Part shown: positions 54,483 to 63,747 of the stretch, piece after piece
Layout: each line of letters begins with the position of its first letter
Numbering within the stretch: position 1 is the stretch's first letter
Assembly (NCBI GenBank): GCA_014653355.1
Contig: JACWEO010000003.1
Coordinates: forward strand, 1-64,000
DNA: 64,000 nt
DNA from: Pelagibacterales bacterium SAG-MED47
Lineage (GTDB): Bacteria > Pseudomonadota > Alphaproteobacteria > Pelagibacterales > Pelagibacteraceae
Reading direction: 5' to 3'
Made by a program: the position numbers and the translations under genes
Notes under the pieces: model-generated
What the model was told of the DNA's origin: nothing
Databases searched by the model: none
The model's input: only the letters and a program-made list of their open reading frames with translations

Positions 54483-57152
54483 ATGAAACCAGGTAAAAAA
54501 AATTCTTATAACTGTTTGACGGAAATTAAAATTGGAGGAAAGGACTATAAATTTTATTCTATTCCTAAAGCGGAAGTAAATGGTTTGCAAGGAGTATCAA
54601 AATTACCTAAGTCACTCAAAGTATTACTTGAAAATCTTCTTAGATATGAAGATGATTTGTCTGTTACAAAAAATCAAATTAAAGCAGTCAAAGATTGGCT
54701 CATAAATAAAAAATCAAAAACTGAAATTGCATATAGACCTGCAAGAGTTTTGCTTCAAGATTATACAGGAATACCAGCTGTGGCAGATTTAGCAGCAATG
54801 AGAGAAGCTGTTAAAAAAAAAAATAAAGATCCTAATACAATAAATCCTCTTTCTAAAGTTGATCTAGTAATTGATCATTCGGTTCAAGTAGATCAATCTG
54901 CAAAACCAGATTCATTTGAAAAAAATGTTGAAATTGAATTTAATAGAAATAGTGAGAGATATTCATTTTTAAAGTGGGGTCAACAAGCATTTAATAATTT
55001 TAGAATAGTCCCTCCTGGAACAGGAATATGTCATCAAGTTAATTTAGAATACCTCTCAAAAGTTGTTTGGTCCTCAGAATTTGAAAATCAAAATTATTTA
55101 TTCCCTGATACTTTGGTAGGTACTGATAGCCACACAACAATGGTAAATGGTTTATCTGTTTTAGGGTGGGGTGTTGGGGGAATAGAAGCAGAAGCTGGAA
55201 TGCTTGGACAACCAATATCAATGTTAATTCCAGAAGTTGTTGGTTTTGAGATTAAAAATAAAATGCCCGAAGGAACTACAGCCACAGATTTAGTTTTAAC
55301 TATAGTTAAAATGTTAAGAGATAAAGGTGTTGTTGGAAAATTTGTAGAATTTTATGGTGATGGTTTAAAAAATTTGACATTAGCAGATAGAGCAACAATT
55401 GCTAATATGGCTCCTGAATACGGTGCTACATGTGGTTTTTTTCCGATCGATGAAGAGACTTTAAAATACCTTAAATTTTCTGGAAGAGATCAATCTGAAG
55501 TTAAAATAGTTGAAGAATATGCAAAGATACAAGGATTGTGGGCAAGTAGTGATATTGAATTTACTGATACACTTAAATTAGATATGTCCTCAGTTGTCCC
55601 AACAATCTCAGGGCCAAAGAGACCACAAGATAAAGTTTTACTTACTGAAGCTTCATATAAATTTAAAAAAAGTTTTGAAGAAATAACTAATAAAAAAAAT
55701 TTTTCTATTTCTAAGGTTTTAGGTACAGATTTCGAAATTAAAGATGGATCTATTTTAATTGCCGCAATTACATCCTGTACAAACACTTCAAATCCAAATG
55801 TACTAATAGCAGCTGGTTTACTAGCTAAAAAAGCTGTAGAACTTGGTCTTAATGTAAAACCTTGGGTAAAAACTTCTTTAGCTCCGGGATCTCAAGTGGT
55901 GACAGATTATTTAGCCAAAGCAGGCTTAAACATATATCTAGATAAATTAGGTTTCAATTTAGTTGGTTATGGTTGTACTACATGTATTGGAAACTCAGGT
56001 CCATTAGCAGATAATATAGTTGAAGCAATTCAAAAGGAAAATATTTACGCAGTTTCTATTCTATCTGGTAATAGAAATTTTGAAGGAAGAATTTCTCCAC
56101 ATATAAAAGCAAATTATTTATCTTCTCCTCCTTTAGTCGTTGCTTATGCATTGGCAGGGCATATGGGATTTGATTTATACAAAGATCCTTTAGGAAAAGA
56201 TAAAAATGGAAATCATATTTTTATGAGGGATATTTGGCCATCTAATAAGGAGATAGAGGAAACTTTAAAATCATCTTTAAATGCTGAAATGTTTGTTAAA
56301 AGATATTCAAATGTTTCTGAAGGTCCAACACAATGGCAAAAAATTAAAACCGAAAAATCAAGTATTTATAATTGGGAGGAGAACTCTACTTATGTTAAAA
56401 AACCTCCTTTTTTTGATAATCTTTCTGATGAACCTGAGGGCTTCAAAGAGATAATTGATGCTAGACCATTATTAATTTTAGGAGATATGGTCACAACAGA
56501 TCACATTTCTCCAGCAGGAAGTATTCAAAAAGAGAGTCCTACTGGTGATTATTTTATGAAGAATCAAATCTTGCCAAAAGATTATAACTCCTATGGGTCA
56601 AGACGAGGAAATCATGAAGTTATGATGAGAGGTACCTTTGCTAACATCAGAATTAAAAACGAAATGGTACAAGGAAAAGAAGGAGGTTTTACAAAATTAT
56701 ATCCTGAAGAAAAGATAATGCCAATTTTTGATGCTGTTGTTGAATACAAAAAAAGAGGCACAGACTTAGTAGTGTTTGGTGGAAAAGAATATGGAACTGG
56801 TTCTTCAAGGGATTGGGCTGCTAAAGGAACGAAGTTATTAGGTATTAAAGTTGTTATTGCAGAAAGTTTTGAGAGGATACATAGATCAAACTTGATAGGT
56901 ATGGGAGTTTTACCTTTACAATTTATTAATGGAATTAATAGAATTAATTTAAGTTTGAAGGGTTCAGAACTAATAAGTTTAAAAGAAATTGAGAAAGGAA
57001 TCAGTCCTTCAGATAAAGTCTATATTGAAATAAAATATATTTCTGGTGAGATTAAAAAAATTGAAACATTATGCAGAATAGACACTAAGAATGAACTTGA
57101 ATATTATAAAAATGGAGGGATACTCCAGTATGTTTTAAGAAATATGATTTAA
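54483..57152 (+). CDS. acnA: Aconitate hydratase A
   Basis: An 889-residue [4Fe-4S] dehydratase that interconverts citrate and isocitrate in the TCA cycle. The cluster-binding Cys are in AITSCTNTSNP (about residue 433) and GYGCTTCIGNSGPLAD (about 499). The LVGTDSHTTMVNGLSVLGWGVGG segment and the C-terminal swivel-domain GTGSSRDWAAKGTKLLG are conserved. Length is normal for AcnA/IRP type. The gene is transcribed in line with csaA and the LysE gene. The next gene starts 2 bases later. Confidence 0.96.
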   Translation: MKPGKKNSYNCLTEIKIGGKDYKFYSIPKAEVNGLQGVSKLPKSLKVLLENLLRYEDDLSVTKNQIKAVKDWLINKKSKTEIAYRPARVLLQDYTGIPAVADLAAMREAVKKKNKDPNTINPLSKVDLVIDHSVQVDQSAKPDSFEKNVEIEFNRNSERYSFLKWGQQAFNNFRIVPPGTGICHQVNLEYLSKVVWSSEFENQNYLFPDTLVGTDSHTTMVNGLSVLGWGVGGIEAEAGMLGQPISMLIPEVVGFEIKNKMPEGTTATDLVLTIVKMLRDKGVVGKFVEFYGDGLKNLTLADRATIANMAPEYGATCGFFPIDEETLKYLKFSGRDQSEVKIVEEYAKIQGLWASSDIEFTDTLKLDMSSVVPTISGPKRPQDKVLLTEASYKFKKSFEEITNKKNFSISKVLGTDFEIKDGSILIAAITSCTNTSNPNVLIAAGLLAKKAVELGLNVKPWVKTSLAPGSQVVTDYLAKAGLNIYLDKLGFNLVGYGCTTCIGNSGPLADNIVEAIQKENIYAVSILSGNRNFEGRISPHIKANYLSSPPLVVAYALAGHMGFDLYKDPLGKDKNGNHIFMRDIWPSNKEIEETLKSSLNAEMFVKRYSNVSEGPTQWQKIKTEKSSIYNWEENSTYVKKPPFFDNLSDEPEGFKEIIDARPLLILGDMVTTDHISPAGSIQKESPTGDYFMKNQILPKDYNSYGSRRGNHEVMMRGTFANIRIKNEMVQGKEGGFTKLYPEEKIMPIFDAVVEYKKRGTDLVVFGGKEYGTGSSRDWAAKGTKLLGIKVVIAESFERIHRSNLIGMGVLPLQFINGINRINLSLKGSELISLKEIEKGISPSDKVYIEIKYISGEIKKIETLCRIDTKNELEYYKNGGILQYVLRNMI

Positions 57153-57154
57153 TC

Positions 57155-57799
57155 ATGGATGAAGATTTAGCAATTATTAATACAAATACTAGAAATGAAA
57201 AAATTAAAAAATTTTTTTTGAAATATAAAAAAATTTTTACTATTTTTATCACAGTATCTATTGTTTCTTTAATAAGCTTTTTTTTGTATACAGAATTTAA
57301 AAAAAGAGAAAAAATAAAAATTTCAAACCTATTCAACTCTACAATAATTAATTATTCTAAGATTAACAAAATTCAAACAACAAAAAATTTGATAAACATC
57401 ATAAACAAAAAAGACCCAACCTACTCAACTTTGTCTTTATATTTTGTTATTGATAACAAGTTAATTGAAGAAAAAAAAAGAATAAATTTATTATTTGATA
57501 TTTTAATTAATAGTACTCCATTAGAGAGTGAGATTAAAAATCTTGTAATTTATAAAAAAGCACTTTTTAATGTTGATAATATTGAAGAGAATGAATTATT
57601 AAAAACTCTTAAACCTATAACAAATTCAGAAAGTATTTGGAAGCCCCATGCTTTGTATCTGATAGCTGAATATTTTTATTTTAAAGATGAGAAACAAAAA
57701 TCAAAAGATTTTTTTAATCAAATAATAAATTCAAACAATGCAAACTCCGATATTTTACAAAAAGCTCAAAAAAGACTTAGTCGAGATTTAAGTGATTAA
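57155..57799 (+). CDS. YfgM-like tetratricopeptide membrane protein
   Basis: A 214-residue protein with a short cytoplasmic N-terminus, a membrane helix at about 31-47 and a periplasmic helical region ending in the TPR-like LYLIAEYFYFKDEKQKSKDFFNQII. The pattern matches the TPR_21/YfgM family, whose members associate with the Sec translocon and periplasmic chaperones. Sequence conservation is weak (very Lys, Asn and Ile rich), so identification rests on topology and on its position 5' of bamB, as in many proteobacteria. It overlaps bamB by 8 bases. Confidence 0.75.
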   Translation: MDEDLAIINTNTRNEKIKKFFLKYKKIFTIFITVSIVSLISFFLYTEFKKREKIKISNLFNSTIINYSKINKIQTTKNLINIINKKDPTYSTLSLYFVIDNKLIEEKKRINLLFDILINSTPLESEIKNLVIYKKALFNVDNIEENELLKTLKPITNSESIWKPHALYLIAEYFYFKDEKQKSKDFFNQIINSNNANSDILQKAQKRLSRDLSD

Positions 57800-59093
57800 A
57801 GTTTTAAACTCTTTATTTTTATTAATATTTCTTTCTTCGTGTTCATTTCATGATAGTAGAGGTTTTTGGAGTAAAGAAAAAAAACTCAGTAAAAATGAGA
57901 TAAAATTTACACCTGTTTTTAAATCTGAAGAAATTATTTCTAAAGAATTTAATTCAAATCTAAATTTGTCTTTAAAAAAAAATGAATTAAAATTAGATAA
58001 AAACTCATATTATAATAATAATGATGGTTTAAATTTTTTTAATGGTAATCTAAAAAAAATCAAAAAGTATTCTTTTTCTAAAATTAAAAATTTTTATAGA
58101 TTTGAACCTAACTTAATTTTTCATAATAAAAAAATTATTTTTTTTGATAATAAAGGTTCAATTATTAGTTTTAATGAAAACTCAAAATTAGTTTGGAAAA
58201 TAAACAATTATTCAAAAGAGGAACAAAAAATTGGACCACTAATTACAATGTCACAAAAAGATAATTTGATTATTGCTGCGGATAATCTTGGAAATTTTTA
58301 TGCTTTAAATTTTTCAAATGGTAAAATTTTGTGGTCTAAAAAAAATGACTCCTCTTTTAACTCACAAATAAAAATATTTGAAAATTTTTTTTTCATTTTA
58401 GATGTAAATAATAACTTAAATTGTTTTTCTATAAAAGATGGAAATAAACTATGGTCTTATGCTACAGAAAAATCATTTGTTAATTCATATAAGAAATCTT
58501 CTATAATTATAAAAAACGAAAAAATATTTTTTACAAATTCATTAGGAGATTTAACGGCGCTAGATATTAATGAGGGTAAAATATTATGGCAATATTCAAC
58601 TCTTAATTCAGATATTTTTGCAAATGTAATGAATTTAAACACTTCAAATTTAATAGAAAATGAGAATTCGATCTATTTTTCAAATAATTTAGGCAACTTT
58701 TATTCAATAGATACTAGAAGTGGGTCAATTAATTGGATACAAAAAATAAGCTCTAGCATCAAACCTGTTGTTGTTAAGAATCTGATTTTTACAATTTCAG
58801 AGGATGGATTTTTGTTTGTAATAGAAAAAAAAACAGGAAGTATTATAAGAATTACAAATCTTTCCTATAAATCGAAATTTAAAAGTTTGAATTTTATTGA
58901 AACAACTGGATTTACACTAAATCATACAGATCTATTTGTATCTACAAAGAGTGGTGACTTAATAGTTGTAAATATTAGGACTGGAAAAATATCCAATGTT
59001 CTTAAAATCGATAGAGGAAAAATATCCAGAAGTTTTGTTTTTAAACAAAACATGTACTTGATAAGAGATAATTCTATAATTAAAATAAACTAG
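57792..59093 (+). CDS. bamB: BamB, outer-membrane assembly lipoprotein
   Basis: A lipoprotein beta-propeller of the BAM complex. The signal peptide ends in a lipobox LSSC, giving the lipid-modified Cys at about residue 17. The 433-residue protein then has PQQ-like propeller repeats: NGKILWSKK, DGNKLWSYA, EGKILWQYS and SGSINWIQK mark successive blades. Many residues are Lys, Asn and Ser. The start is GTG, overlapping the upstream gene by 8 bases. der (engA) normally follows bamB in alphaproteobacteria but does not here. Confidence 0.88.
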   Translation: MIKVLNSLFLLIFLSSCSFHDSRGFWSKEKKLSKNEIKFTPVFKSEEIISKEFNSNLNLSLKKNELKLDKNSYYNNNDGLNFFNGNLKKIKKYSFSKIKNFYRFEPNLIFHNKKIIFFDNKGSIISFNENSKLVWKINNYSKEEQKIGPLITMSQKDNLIIAADNLGNFYALNFSNGKILWSKKNDSSFNSQIKIFENFFFILDVNNNLNCFSIKDGNKLWSYATEKSFVNSYKKSSIIIKNEKIFFTNSLGDLTALDINEGKILWQYSTLNSDIFANVMNLNTSNLIENENSIYFSNNLGNFYSIDTRSGSINWIQKISSSIKPVVVKNLIFTISEDGFLFVIEKKTGSIIRITNLSYKSKFKSLNFIETTGFTLNHTDLFVSTKSGDLIVVNIRTGKISNVLKIDRGKISRSFVFKQNMYLIRDNSIIKIN

Positions 59094-59094
59094 A

Positions 59095-59523
59095 ATGTTA
59101 CTTAAAATACTTGAAAAATTGGGAAGAAAAAAAGTTGTTCTTGATAGAGGAAAATCCCATCAAAAATATAATCAGGCTAAACCATGGATGAATAGGTACT
59201 ATGTTCTTTTAAGACACCGACCCAAATGGTTTCCATTCAATATCCTAATACATGAAATGTTAGCTGATGATCATGGTGATGGTGTTCATAATCATACCTT
59301 TCCTTATATAACAATAATACTAAGAGGTGGTTACTGGGAAACTTTAAGCACAGGTAAATTTTGGCGACCTCCAGGCTATATAGGTTTTAGGTCTGCAAAT
59401 AACTTACATCGAGTTGATCTTGAGCCAGGAACAAAACCTCTCACGATATTCATTTCAGGACCCTTTGGCCTTAGAAAAGGCCCAAGATCAGAATATGGAA
59501 TTGATTTTAAAACCAAAAAATGA
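59095..59523 (+). CDS. Cupin-like hypothetical protein
   Basis: A 142-residue protein with cupin-like features: HNHTFPYITIILRGGYWE (two His close together, then a beta strand and Glu) and ANNLHRVDLEPG with a later His. These could bind a metal in a jelly-roll fold. The rest is basic and rich in aromatic residues (WFPFN, FWRPPGYIGF). Similar cupin-like proteins are found in bacterial and phage genomes, but the function is unknown. It starts 1 base after bamB and overlaps zapE by 4 bases, so it belongs to that operon. Confidence 0.65.
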   Translation: MLLKILEKLGRKKVVLDRGKSHQKYNQAKPWMNRYYVLLRHRPKWFPFNILIHEMLADDHGDGVHNHTFPYITIILRGGYWETLSTGKFWRPPGYIGFRSANNLHRVDLEPGTKPLTIFISGPFGLRKGPRSEYGIDFKTKK

Positions 59524-60566
59524 ACTTAAAAAAACTTTTTTTAAAACATTGTGAAAATAATCAATTTGAAATTAATCAAAACCAAATGGAGGTAATTAAA
59601 GATTTAGAAGAGTATTATTCAAATAATGTTAATCAAAATTTTTTTAATAAAATTTTTAAAAGTACCAAAAAAAATGTTGGTTTTTATCTAGTTGGAGATG
59701 TTGGGGTGGGTAAAACAATGATTCTGAATTTTTTTTTTGATAGTTTGGAGGAAAAAAAATTGAGATTACATTTCAATGAATTCATGATCAAATTCCACAA
59801 TTTTATTTTTGAAAATAAGAATAAAAAATATGGAATAGAACTTTTTGTTAAAGGTATAAAAAAAAACACTGAAATTATTTATTTTGATGAATTTCAAGTG
59901 ACAAATATTGTTGATGCTATGATACTTGGAAAGCTATTTCAAAAAATTTTTGAAGAAAAAATTAGGGTTATTTTTTCATCAAATATAGAGATCGATGAAC
60001 TTTATAAAGATGGATTACAAAGAGAACAATTTATTCCATTTTTAAAGATTTTAAAAAATAATTGTTACCAAAAAGAATTGCACATTAATGAAGATTATCG
60101 TTTAAGTAAAAATAGAGATTTAGATAGATTTTTATCTCCGATAGATGAACATACTAATTTTGTATTTAATAAGTTTCTAAGAAAAGTTACTAAAAATAAA
60201 AAAAAAACCTTAAAAATTTTACATGTTAAAGGACGCAACCTCACAATAAAAAATTTTTATCAAAGAATAATCAAATTTACATTTGAAGAACTGTGTAATA
60301 AAAATTTAGGCTCAGAAGATTATTTAACCATTGCTGAAAATTCTGATTTTATTTTCATTGAAAATTTACCTGATTTCAACGAAGATAACTCAGATCAACA
60401 ACAAAGATTTATAACTTTAATTGATATTGTGTATGAAAAAAAAATTCCATTGATGATAACCTCAAAAGTAAATTTAGAAACAATTAAGTCCTCGGTTAGT
60501 ATGATTGAACCATTTAAAAGAACAATTAGTCGTTTATATGAACTAACTTCAACAAATTATAACTAA
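59520..60566 (+). CDS. zapE: ZapE/AFG1-family ATPase
   Basis: An AAA-type ATPase of 348 residues. Walker A is GDVGVGKT (residues 59-66) and Walker B is IIYFDEFQV (about 116-124). The following SSNIEIDELYKDGLQREQFIPF segment has the arginine-finger region typical of the AFG1/ZapE family. ZapE acts at the division ring in gammaproteobacteria; other relatives work in protein turnover. The exact role here is inferred. It starts 4 bases inside the cupin-like gene and is followed 3 bases on by yjbQ. Confidence 0.9.
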   Translation: MNLKKLFLKHCENNQFEINQNQMEVIKDLEEYYSNNVNQNFFNKIFKSTKKNVGFYLVGDVGVGKTMILNFFFDSLEEKKLRLHFNEFMIKFHNFIFENKNKKYGIELFVKGIKKNTEIIYFDEFQVTNIVDAMILGKLFQKIFEEKIRVIFSSNIEIDELYKDGLQREQFIPFLKILKNNCYQKELHINEDYRLSKNRDLDRFLSPIDEHTNFVFNKFLRKVTKNKKKTLKILHVKGRNLTIKNFYQRIIKFTFEELCNKNLGSEDYLTIAENSDFIFIENLPDFNEDNSDQQQRFITLIDIVYEKKIPLMITSKVNLETIKSSVSMIEPFKRTISRLYELTSTNYN

Positions 60567-60569
60567 TAT

Positions 60570-60989
60570 ATGAAACAAGAATTTTTTAATTTTATAATTA
60601 GTACTCATGGTCAAAAACTTTATGATTTTACGAGCGAGACGATAAATTGGATAAAAAAAAATAATTTTAAAAATGGTATTCTAAATTTGAATATTCAGCA
60701 CACCAGCGCATCTTTAATTGTCCAAGAAAATGCAGATCTAGATGTTCAAACTGATCTAATAAATTACTTTGATAAATTAGCTCCAATGGATAATTCTCTT
60801 TATATTCATACAACAGAGGGAAAGGATGATATGCCTGCTCATATAAAATCCTCTTTGACTAATAACCAAATAACTTTAAGTATTAAAGATGGAGAACTTT
60901 TACTTGGGACGTGGCAAGGATTATATCTTTTTGAACATAGGTTAGAGTCTCAATCAAGAATAGTTATTTTTCATTTTTTAGGAGACTAA
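60570..60989 (+). CDS. YjbQ/UPF0047 family protein
   Basis: A 139-residue protein of the UPF0047 family with the conserved LNIQHTSASLIVQENADLDVQ and DDMPAHIKSSL segments and a C-terminal GTWQGLYLFEHR. His63, His99 and nearby residues likely bind a metal. Some relatives show weak thiamine phosphate synthase activity, but the physiological role is unproven. It ends the acnA-to-yjbQ run and converges on the next gene with a 4-base gap, with no terminator visible. Confidence 0.9.
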   Translation: MKQEFFNFIISTHGQKLYDFTSETINWIKKNNFKNGILNLNIQHTSASLIVQENADLDVQTDLINYFDKLAPMDNSLYIHTTEGKDDMPAHIKSSLTNNQITLSIKDGELLLGTWQGLYLFEHRLESQSRIVIFHFLGD

Positions 60990-60993
60990 CTTT

Positions 60994-61455
60994 TTATCGA
61001 TAAGGATTATAAGCCCATTGTAATATAGCTTGTCTTTGTCTCTTTCTACATCCAAGGTCACCTTTTTCACAGTTTTTTTCTATAGCTAAAACATGTCTTC
61101 TAAAATTTTTCCATCTTTTGATTTGTATTTCATCTATATTTGGAATTCTTCTTCCATTAGTGAATCTACAGTACCATTGAAACCAACCTAGTGGGTCTTC
61201 TTTAAATATCCATCCCTTTTCAATCCAATGCTCTCTTGAAAGCCCTGAAACAACTTTAAACCTATTTAGCTTTACATCAAAAATTTTACTTATCTTAACA
61301 TTTTTGAACCACGATTTTGGATATTCTTTTATGTTAAATCCAAAGTATGCTCCTCCAAAAACACCTAGTTCCATCATTCTTTTTGGGGTCAATTCAGGTT
61401 TAAAAATTCTATAAAAATCTAAACTTTTAACTTTTTTTTTTTGAATTATTTTCAT
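60994..61455 (-). CDS. Conserved hypothetical protein
   Basis: A 153-residue basic protein with no signal peptide or membrane helix. Aromatic-rich segments (KEYPKSWF, GWIFKEDPLGWFQWYCRFTN, GRRIPNIDEIQIKRWKNFRRH) and a Cys pair (NCEKGDLGC) near the end suggest a compact fold. The motif set looks conserved and not random, but no family name can be given. It lies 10 bases downstream of the ammonia-lyase-like gene on the same strand and could be co-transcribed with it. Confidence 0.65.
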   Translation of the reverse strand: MKIIQKKKVKSLDFYRIFKPELTPKRMMELGVFGGAYFGFNIKEYPKSWFKNVKISKIFDVKLNRFKVVSGLSREHWIEKGWIFKEDPLGWFQWYCRFTNGRRIPNIDEIQIKRWKNFRRHVLAIEKNCEKGDLGCRKRQRQAILQWAYNPYR

Positions 61456-61465
61456 TTAAGTATTT

Positions 61466-62593
61466 TTACTGATTTATAAGTTTTTGATACATTTCTTGAT
61501 CAGTATCACCTTCGCATCCAATCAGTAAAACATTTGATTCTTTGTTTAATTCCATCTTTTCTTTAACCTTACCATCCTCACAACTAGTGATTAAACAGAT
61601 TACTCCAGGTACTGAGTTTTCTCCTGCAATAATCTTATCATCACTTAAACTTGCATTTTCTAATAATTTCATAGTTTTTGCAATATTATCGTCAGGCAAA
61701 CTAATACAATATTTAACTGAATTTTTTAAAATTTCCCATGGGACTAAAGATACTTCTCCACACGACATTCCTCCCATTAAACTCTCTCTTTTAATATCAA
61801 TTTTTTCTATTTTTCCGGTTCTTATACTTTCTAAAACACATGCTGCACTATCAGGCTCAACTACTACTGTCTTAGGTATATTTACCAAATATCTTGCAAT
61901 ACCAGCAATCATTGCTCCTGCCATTCCCCCCACACCTGCTTGTAAAATTATATGAGATATTTCGTTTTGTTTTATTTGATCAGCTATTTCTTTCATCATG
62001 ACTGTATACCCAGCCATAGTATATTTTGGAACAACCATATAATCTTTCCAAGCAACATCCTGAACTATATGCCAATTATTTTGAGTTGATTGTTTAATAC
62101 ACTCCATCAATGAATTTTCATAATTACCTTTAACCCTAATTACATCTGCTCCTAGTTCAGACATTGCCATACCTCTCGCTTCACTTACAAACTCACTAAT
62201 AAAGATTTTACATTTTAAGCCAAGTTTTTTTGCTCCCCAAGCAACAGATCTACCATGATTGCCTGCTGTAGCTGTTGCAACAACAATACTTTTATTTCCT
62301 GTAGAAACTTTTTCTACCGCATAGGCACCTCCAAGAGCCTTAAAAGATTTAAGATTAAATCTTTTACTTTCGTCTTTATAATAGATTTTATTTAAATTTA
62401 GTTCTTTTGAGAGTTTATTTAATTCAATTAAGGGAGTTGGTGAATATCCTTCCCAATTAGAAATACTTAAGTAAGCTTCATCAATATCTTTTTTAGATAA
62501 CGAATTCAAAATTTTTTTTTTATCAAAAGAAAAACTTTTATTTTCAATAAATTCGCTATGTTTCCACAAATGACCGTTAGATAAAATTGTCAT
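61466..62593 (-). CDS. Diaminopropionate ammonia-lyase-like PLP enzyme
   Basis: A fold-type II PLP enzyme of 375 residues. The PLP Lys is in NLKSFKALGGAYA (about residue 87), the pyridine-phosphate loop in TATAGNHGRSV, and a second Gly-rich segment in QAGVGGMAGAM. The GMAMSELGADVIRVKG element and the SLMGGMSCGEVSLVPWEIL stretch match diaminopropionate ammonia-lyase (YgeX/DpaL) more than threonine dehydratase. It would convert 2,3-diaminopropionate to pyruvate and ammonia. A related amino acid could be the true substrate. It is close to a ProX-type binding protein. Confidence 0.82.
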   Translation of the reverse strand: MTILSNGHLWKHSEFIENKSFSFDKKKILNSLSKKDIDEAYLSISNWEGYSPTPLIELNKLSKELNLNKIYYKDESKRFNLKSFKALGGAYAVEKVSTGNKSIVVATATAGNHGRSVAWGAKKLGLKCKIFISEFVSEARGMAMSELGADVIRVKGNYENSLMECIKQSTQNNWHIVQDVAWKDYMVVPKYTMAGYTVMMKEIADQIKQNEISHIILQAGVGGMAGAMIAGIARYLVNIPKTVVVEPDSAACVLESIRTGKIEKIDIKRESLMGGMSCGEVSLVPWEILKNSVKYCISLPDDNIAKTMKLLENASLSDDKIIAGENSVPGVICLITSCEDGKVKEKMELNKESNVLLIGCEGDTDQEMYQKLINQ

Positions 62594-62596
62594 ATT

Positions 62597-62665
62597 CTAA
62601 CACTCTAGCGTATTATCTCGTTCCCACCTAGTAATAGCTTTGGTTTTATCAAAAATCTCCCATAG
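62597..62665 (-). pseudogene. Possible remnant of a glutamine-synthetase-like C-terminus
   Basis: In the 119-base gap between the ProX-type gene and the ammonia-lyase-like gene, one minus-strand frame reads ILWEIFDKTKAITRWERDNT then LEC and a TAG at 62599-62597. The frame is open for about 37 codons upstream but has no start codon or domain. The T-x-W-E-R motif close to a stop resembles the C-termini of some glutamine synthetase-family proteins. It may be the last stretch of a gene lost by deletion, or a chance open frame. A TATACT box is also in this gap (around 62667-62672, minus strand) and may serve the ammonia-lyase-like gene. Confidence 0.25.
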
Positions 62666-62712
62666 TATAATTAGGGTTGAAATTTGATTTAATCTTAACT
62701 TATAAAAAGTGG

Positions 62713-63651
62713 TTACTTAGTCCACCTCTGCCAAACTTTTTTGTTGTCAGCTAACCATTTTTTAGCAGCGTCTTCATGAGTCATTTTATATAAATCGACT
62801 AACGCAGCCATTGCTCCAATTTGACTAGTATTAAAAGACAGTTTGTTAAACATTGCTGCGGCTGCTGGATGTGTTTTTGGGAAATTCTCATTAACAACTT
62901 TTTTCAAATAACCGTCAGGAGCTCCACATTTTCCATCACCACCATCTACTGGTCTACAACCATCATAATAAGGTGGGAAATCAATAAATGTAAAACCAGC
63001 ACCATCTGTAAAGTTAGGAGTCCAATTATAAATTATAGTTCCTCTTCTCTCTTTTTTAGCAGCTTTAAGCTCTGCCCATAATGCATCTGCACCAGCAGCA
63101 AATTTTACTGTCCAAAGGTCACCAAGTCCAAGAGCTTCTATTCTTTGAGGTATAAGATCTCCGTGCCAACTTTGCGGACCTTCGAGCATACGTCCTTTTC
63201 CACCAGAGTCTCGAGTTGCAAATTTTTTCGCACAATCAGGATTTTTTAAAGCATTCCAATCAGGTAATCCTGGACAATATTTTACAGCCCAATCTGGATA
63301 ACCCATATCTGCAATTATTCTTGCTTCATGATCACCCCAGTCTATAACACCGCCTTTATCCCTTGCTGTATCAAAAGATTTACCAAAAGCAGATTCCCAA
63401 ACTTCATGTGAAATTGTTACGTCACCAATTCTAATAGACTCATAAACAGTTTGTGAGTCTGCTGGAACGTACTTAACGTTATTACCCATACTTTCAAAAA
63501 TTCCACCAATTACATATGCCATAACAACTTGGCTTGACCAATGGTGAGTAGGAATAACTATGGGCTTTTTACTATCTGCAGCATTTGATAATCCTGTAAA
63601 GCTTACTAAAAAAATTATCATTGCAGACAAAAATGATATTATTTTTCTCAT
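62713..63651 (-). CDS. proX: ProX/OpuAC-type substrate-binding protein
   Basis: A periplasmic binding protein of the glycine betaine/proline-betaine family (OpuAC), 312 residues. The signal peptide covers about residues 1-24. Features are IPTHHWSSQVVMAYVIGGIFESMG, HEVWESAFG and the EGPQSWHGDLIPQRIEALGLGDLW segment; the Trp and Tyr residues (HHW, QSWH, YNW) may form the aromatic cage for a quaternary amine. Cys residues (YCPGLP, NPDCAKK) may form a disulfide. No permease or ATPase lies beside it in the window; partners could be beyond the edge or elsewhere. Betaine, DMSP or a similar osmolyte is plausible. Confidence 0.9.
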   Translation of the reverse strand: MRKIISFLSAMIIFLVSFTGLSNAADSKKPIVIPTHHWSSQVVMAYVIGGIFESMGNNVKYVPADSQTVYESIRIGDVTISHEVWESAFGKSFDTARDKGGVIDWGDHEARIIADMGYPDWAVKYCPGLPDWNALKNPDCAKKFATRDSGGKGRMLEGPQSWHGDLIPQRIEALGLGDLWTVKFAAGADALWAELKAAKKERRGTIIYNWTPNFTDGAGFTFIDFPPYYDGCRPVDGGDGKCGAPDGYLKKVVNENFPKTHPAAAAMFNKLSFNTSQIGAMAALVDLYKMTHEDAAKKWLADNKKVWQRWTK

Positions 63652-63682
63652 TTATTCCCCTTTCTTAATATTAAGTAACTTA

Positions 63683-63711
63683 AGTATGTGCCTAAGTAAT
63701 ATGATAGTCAA
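63683..63711 (-). promoter_or_regulatory. Candidate sigma-70 promoter for proX
   Basis: Reading leftward, TTGACT (63711-63706) and CATACT (63688-63683) are 17 bases apart. The start would be near 63676, giving a leader of about 25 bases with AAAGGGGA as ribosome binding site. On the other strand a TATAAT at 63726-63731 lies 16 bases before the gpsA-like ATG. Confidence 0.55.
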
Positions 63712-63747
63712 CTACTAGATATTTATATAATATAAGAATAGAAAACA

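Noticed and set aside
61466..62593. The PLP enzyme as ectoine-utilisation protein EutB or threonine dehydratase.
   Set aside because: Its motifs (NLKSFKALGGAYA, GGMSCGEVSLVPW) fit diaminopropionate ammonia-lyase better, and it lies 20 kb from the EutA/EutD-like pair.
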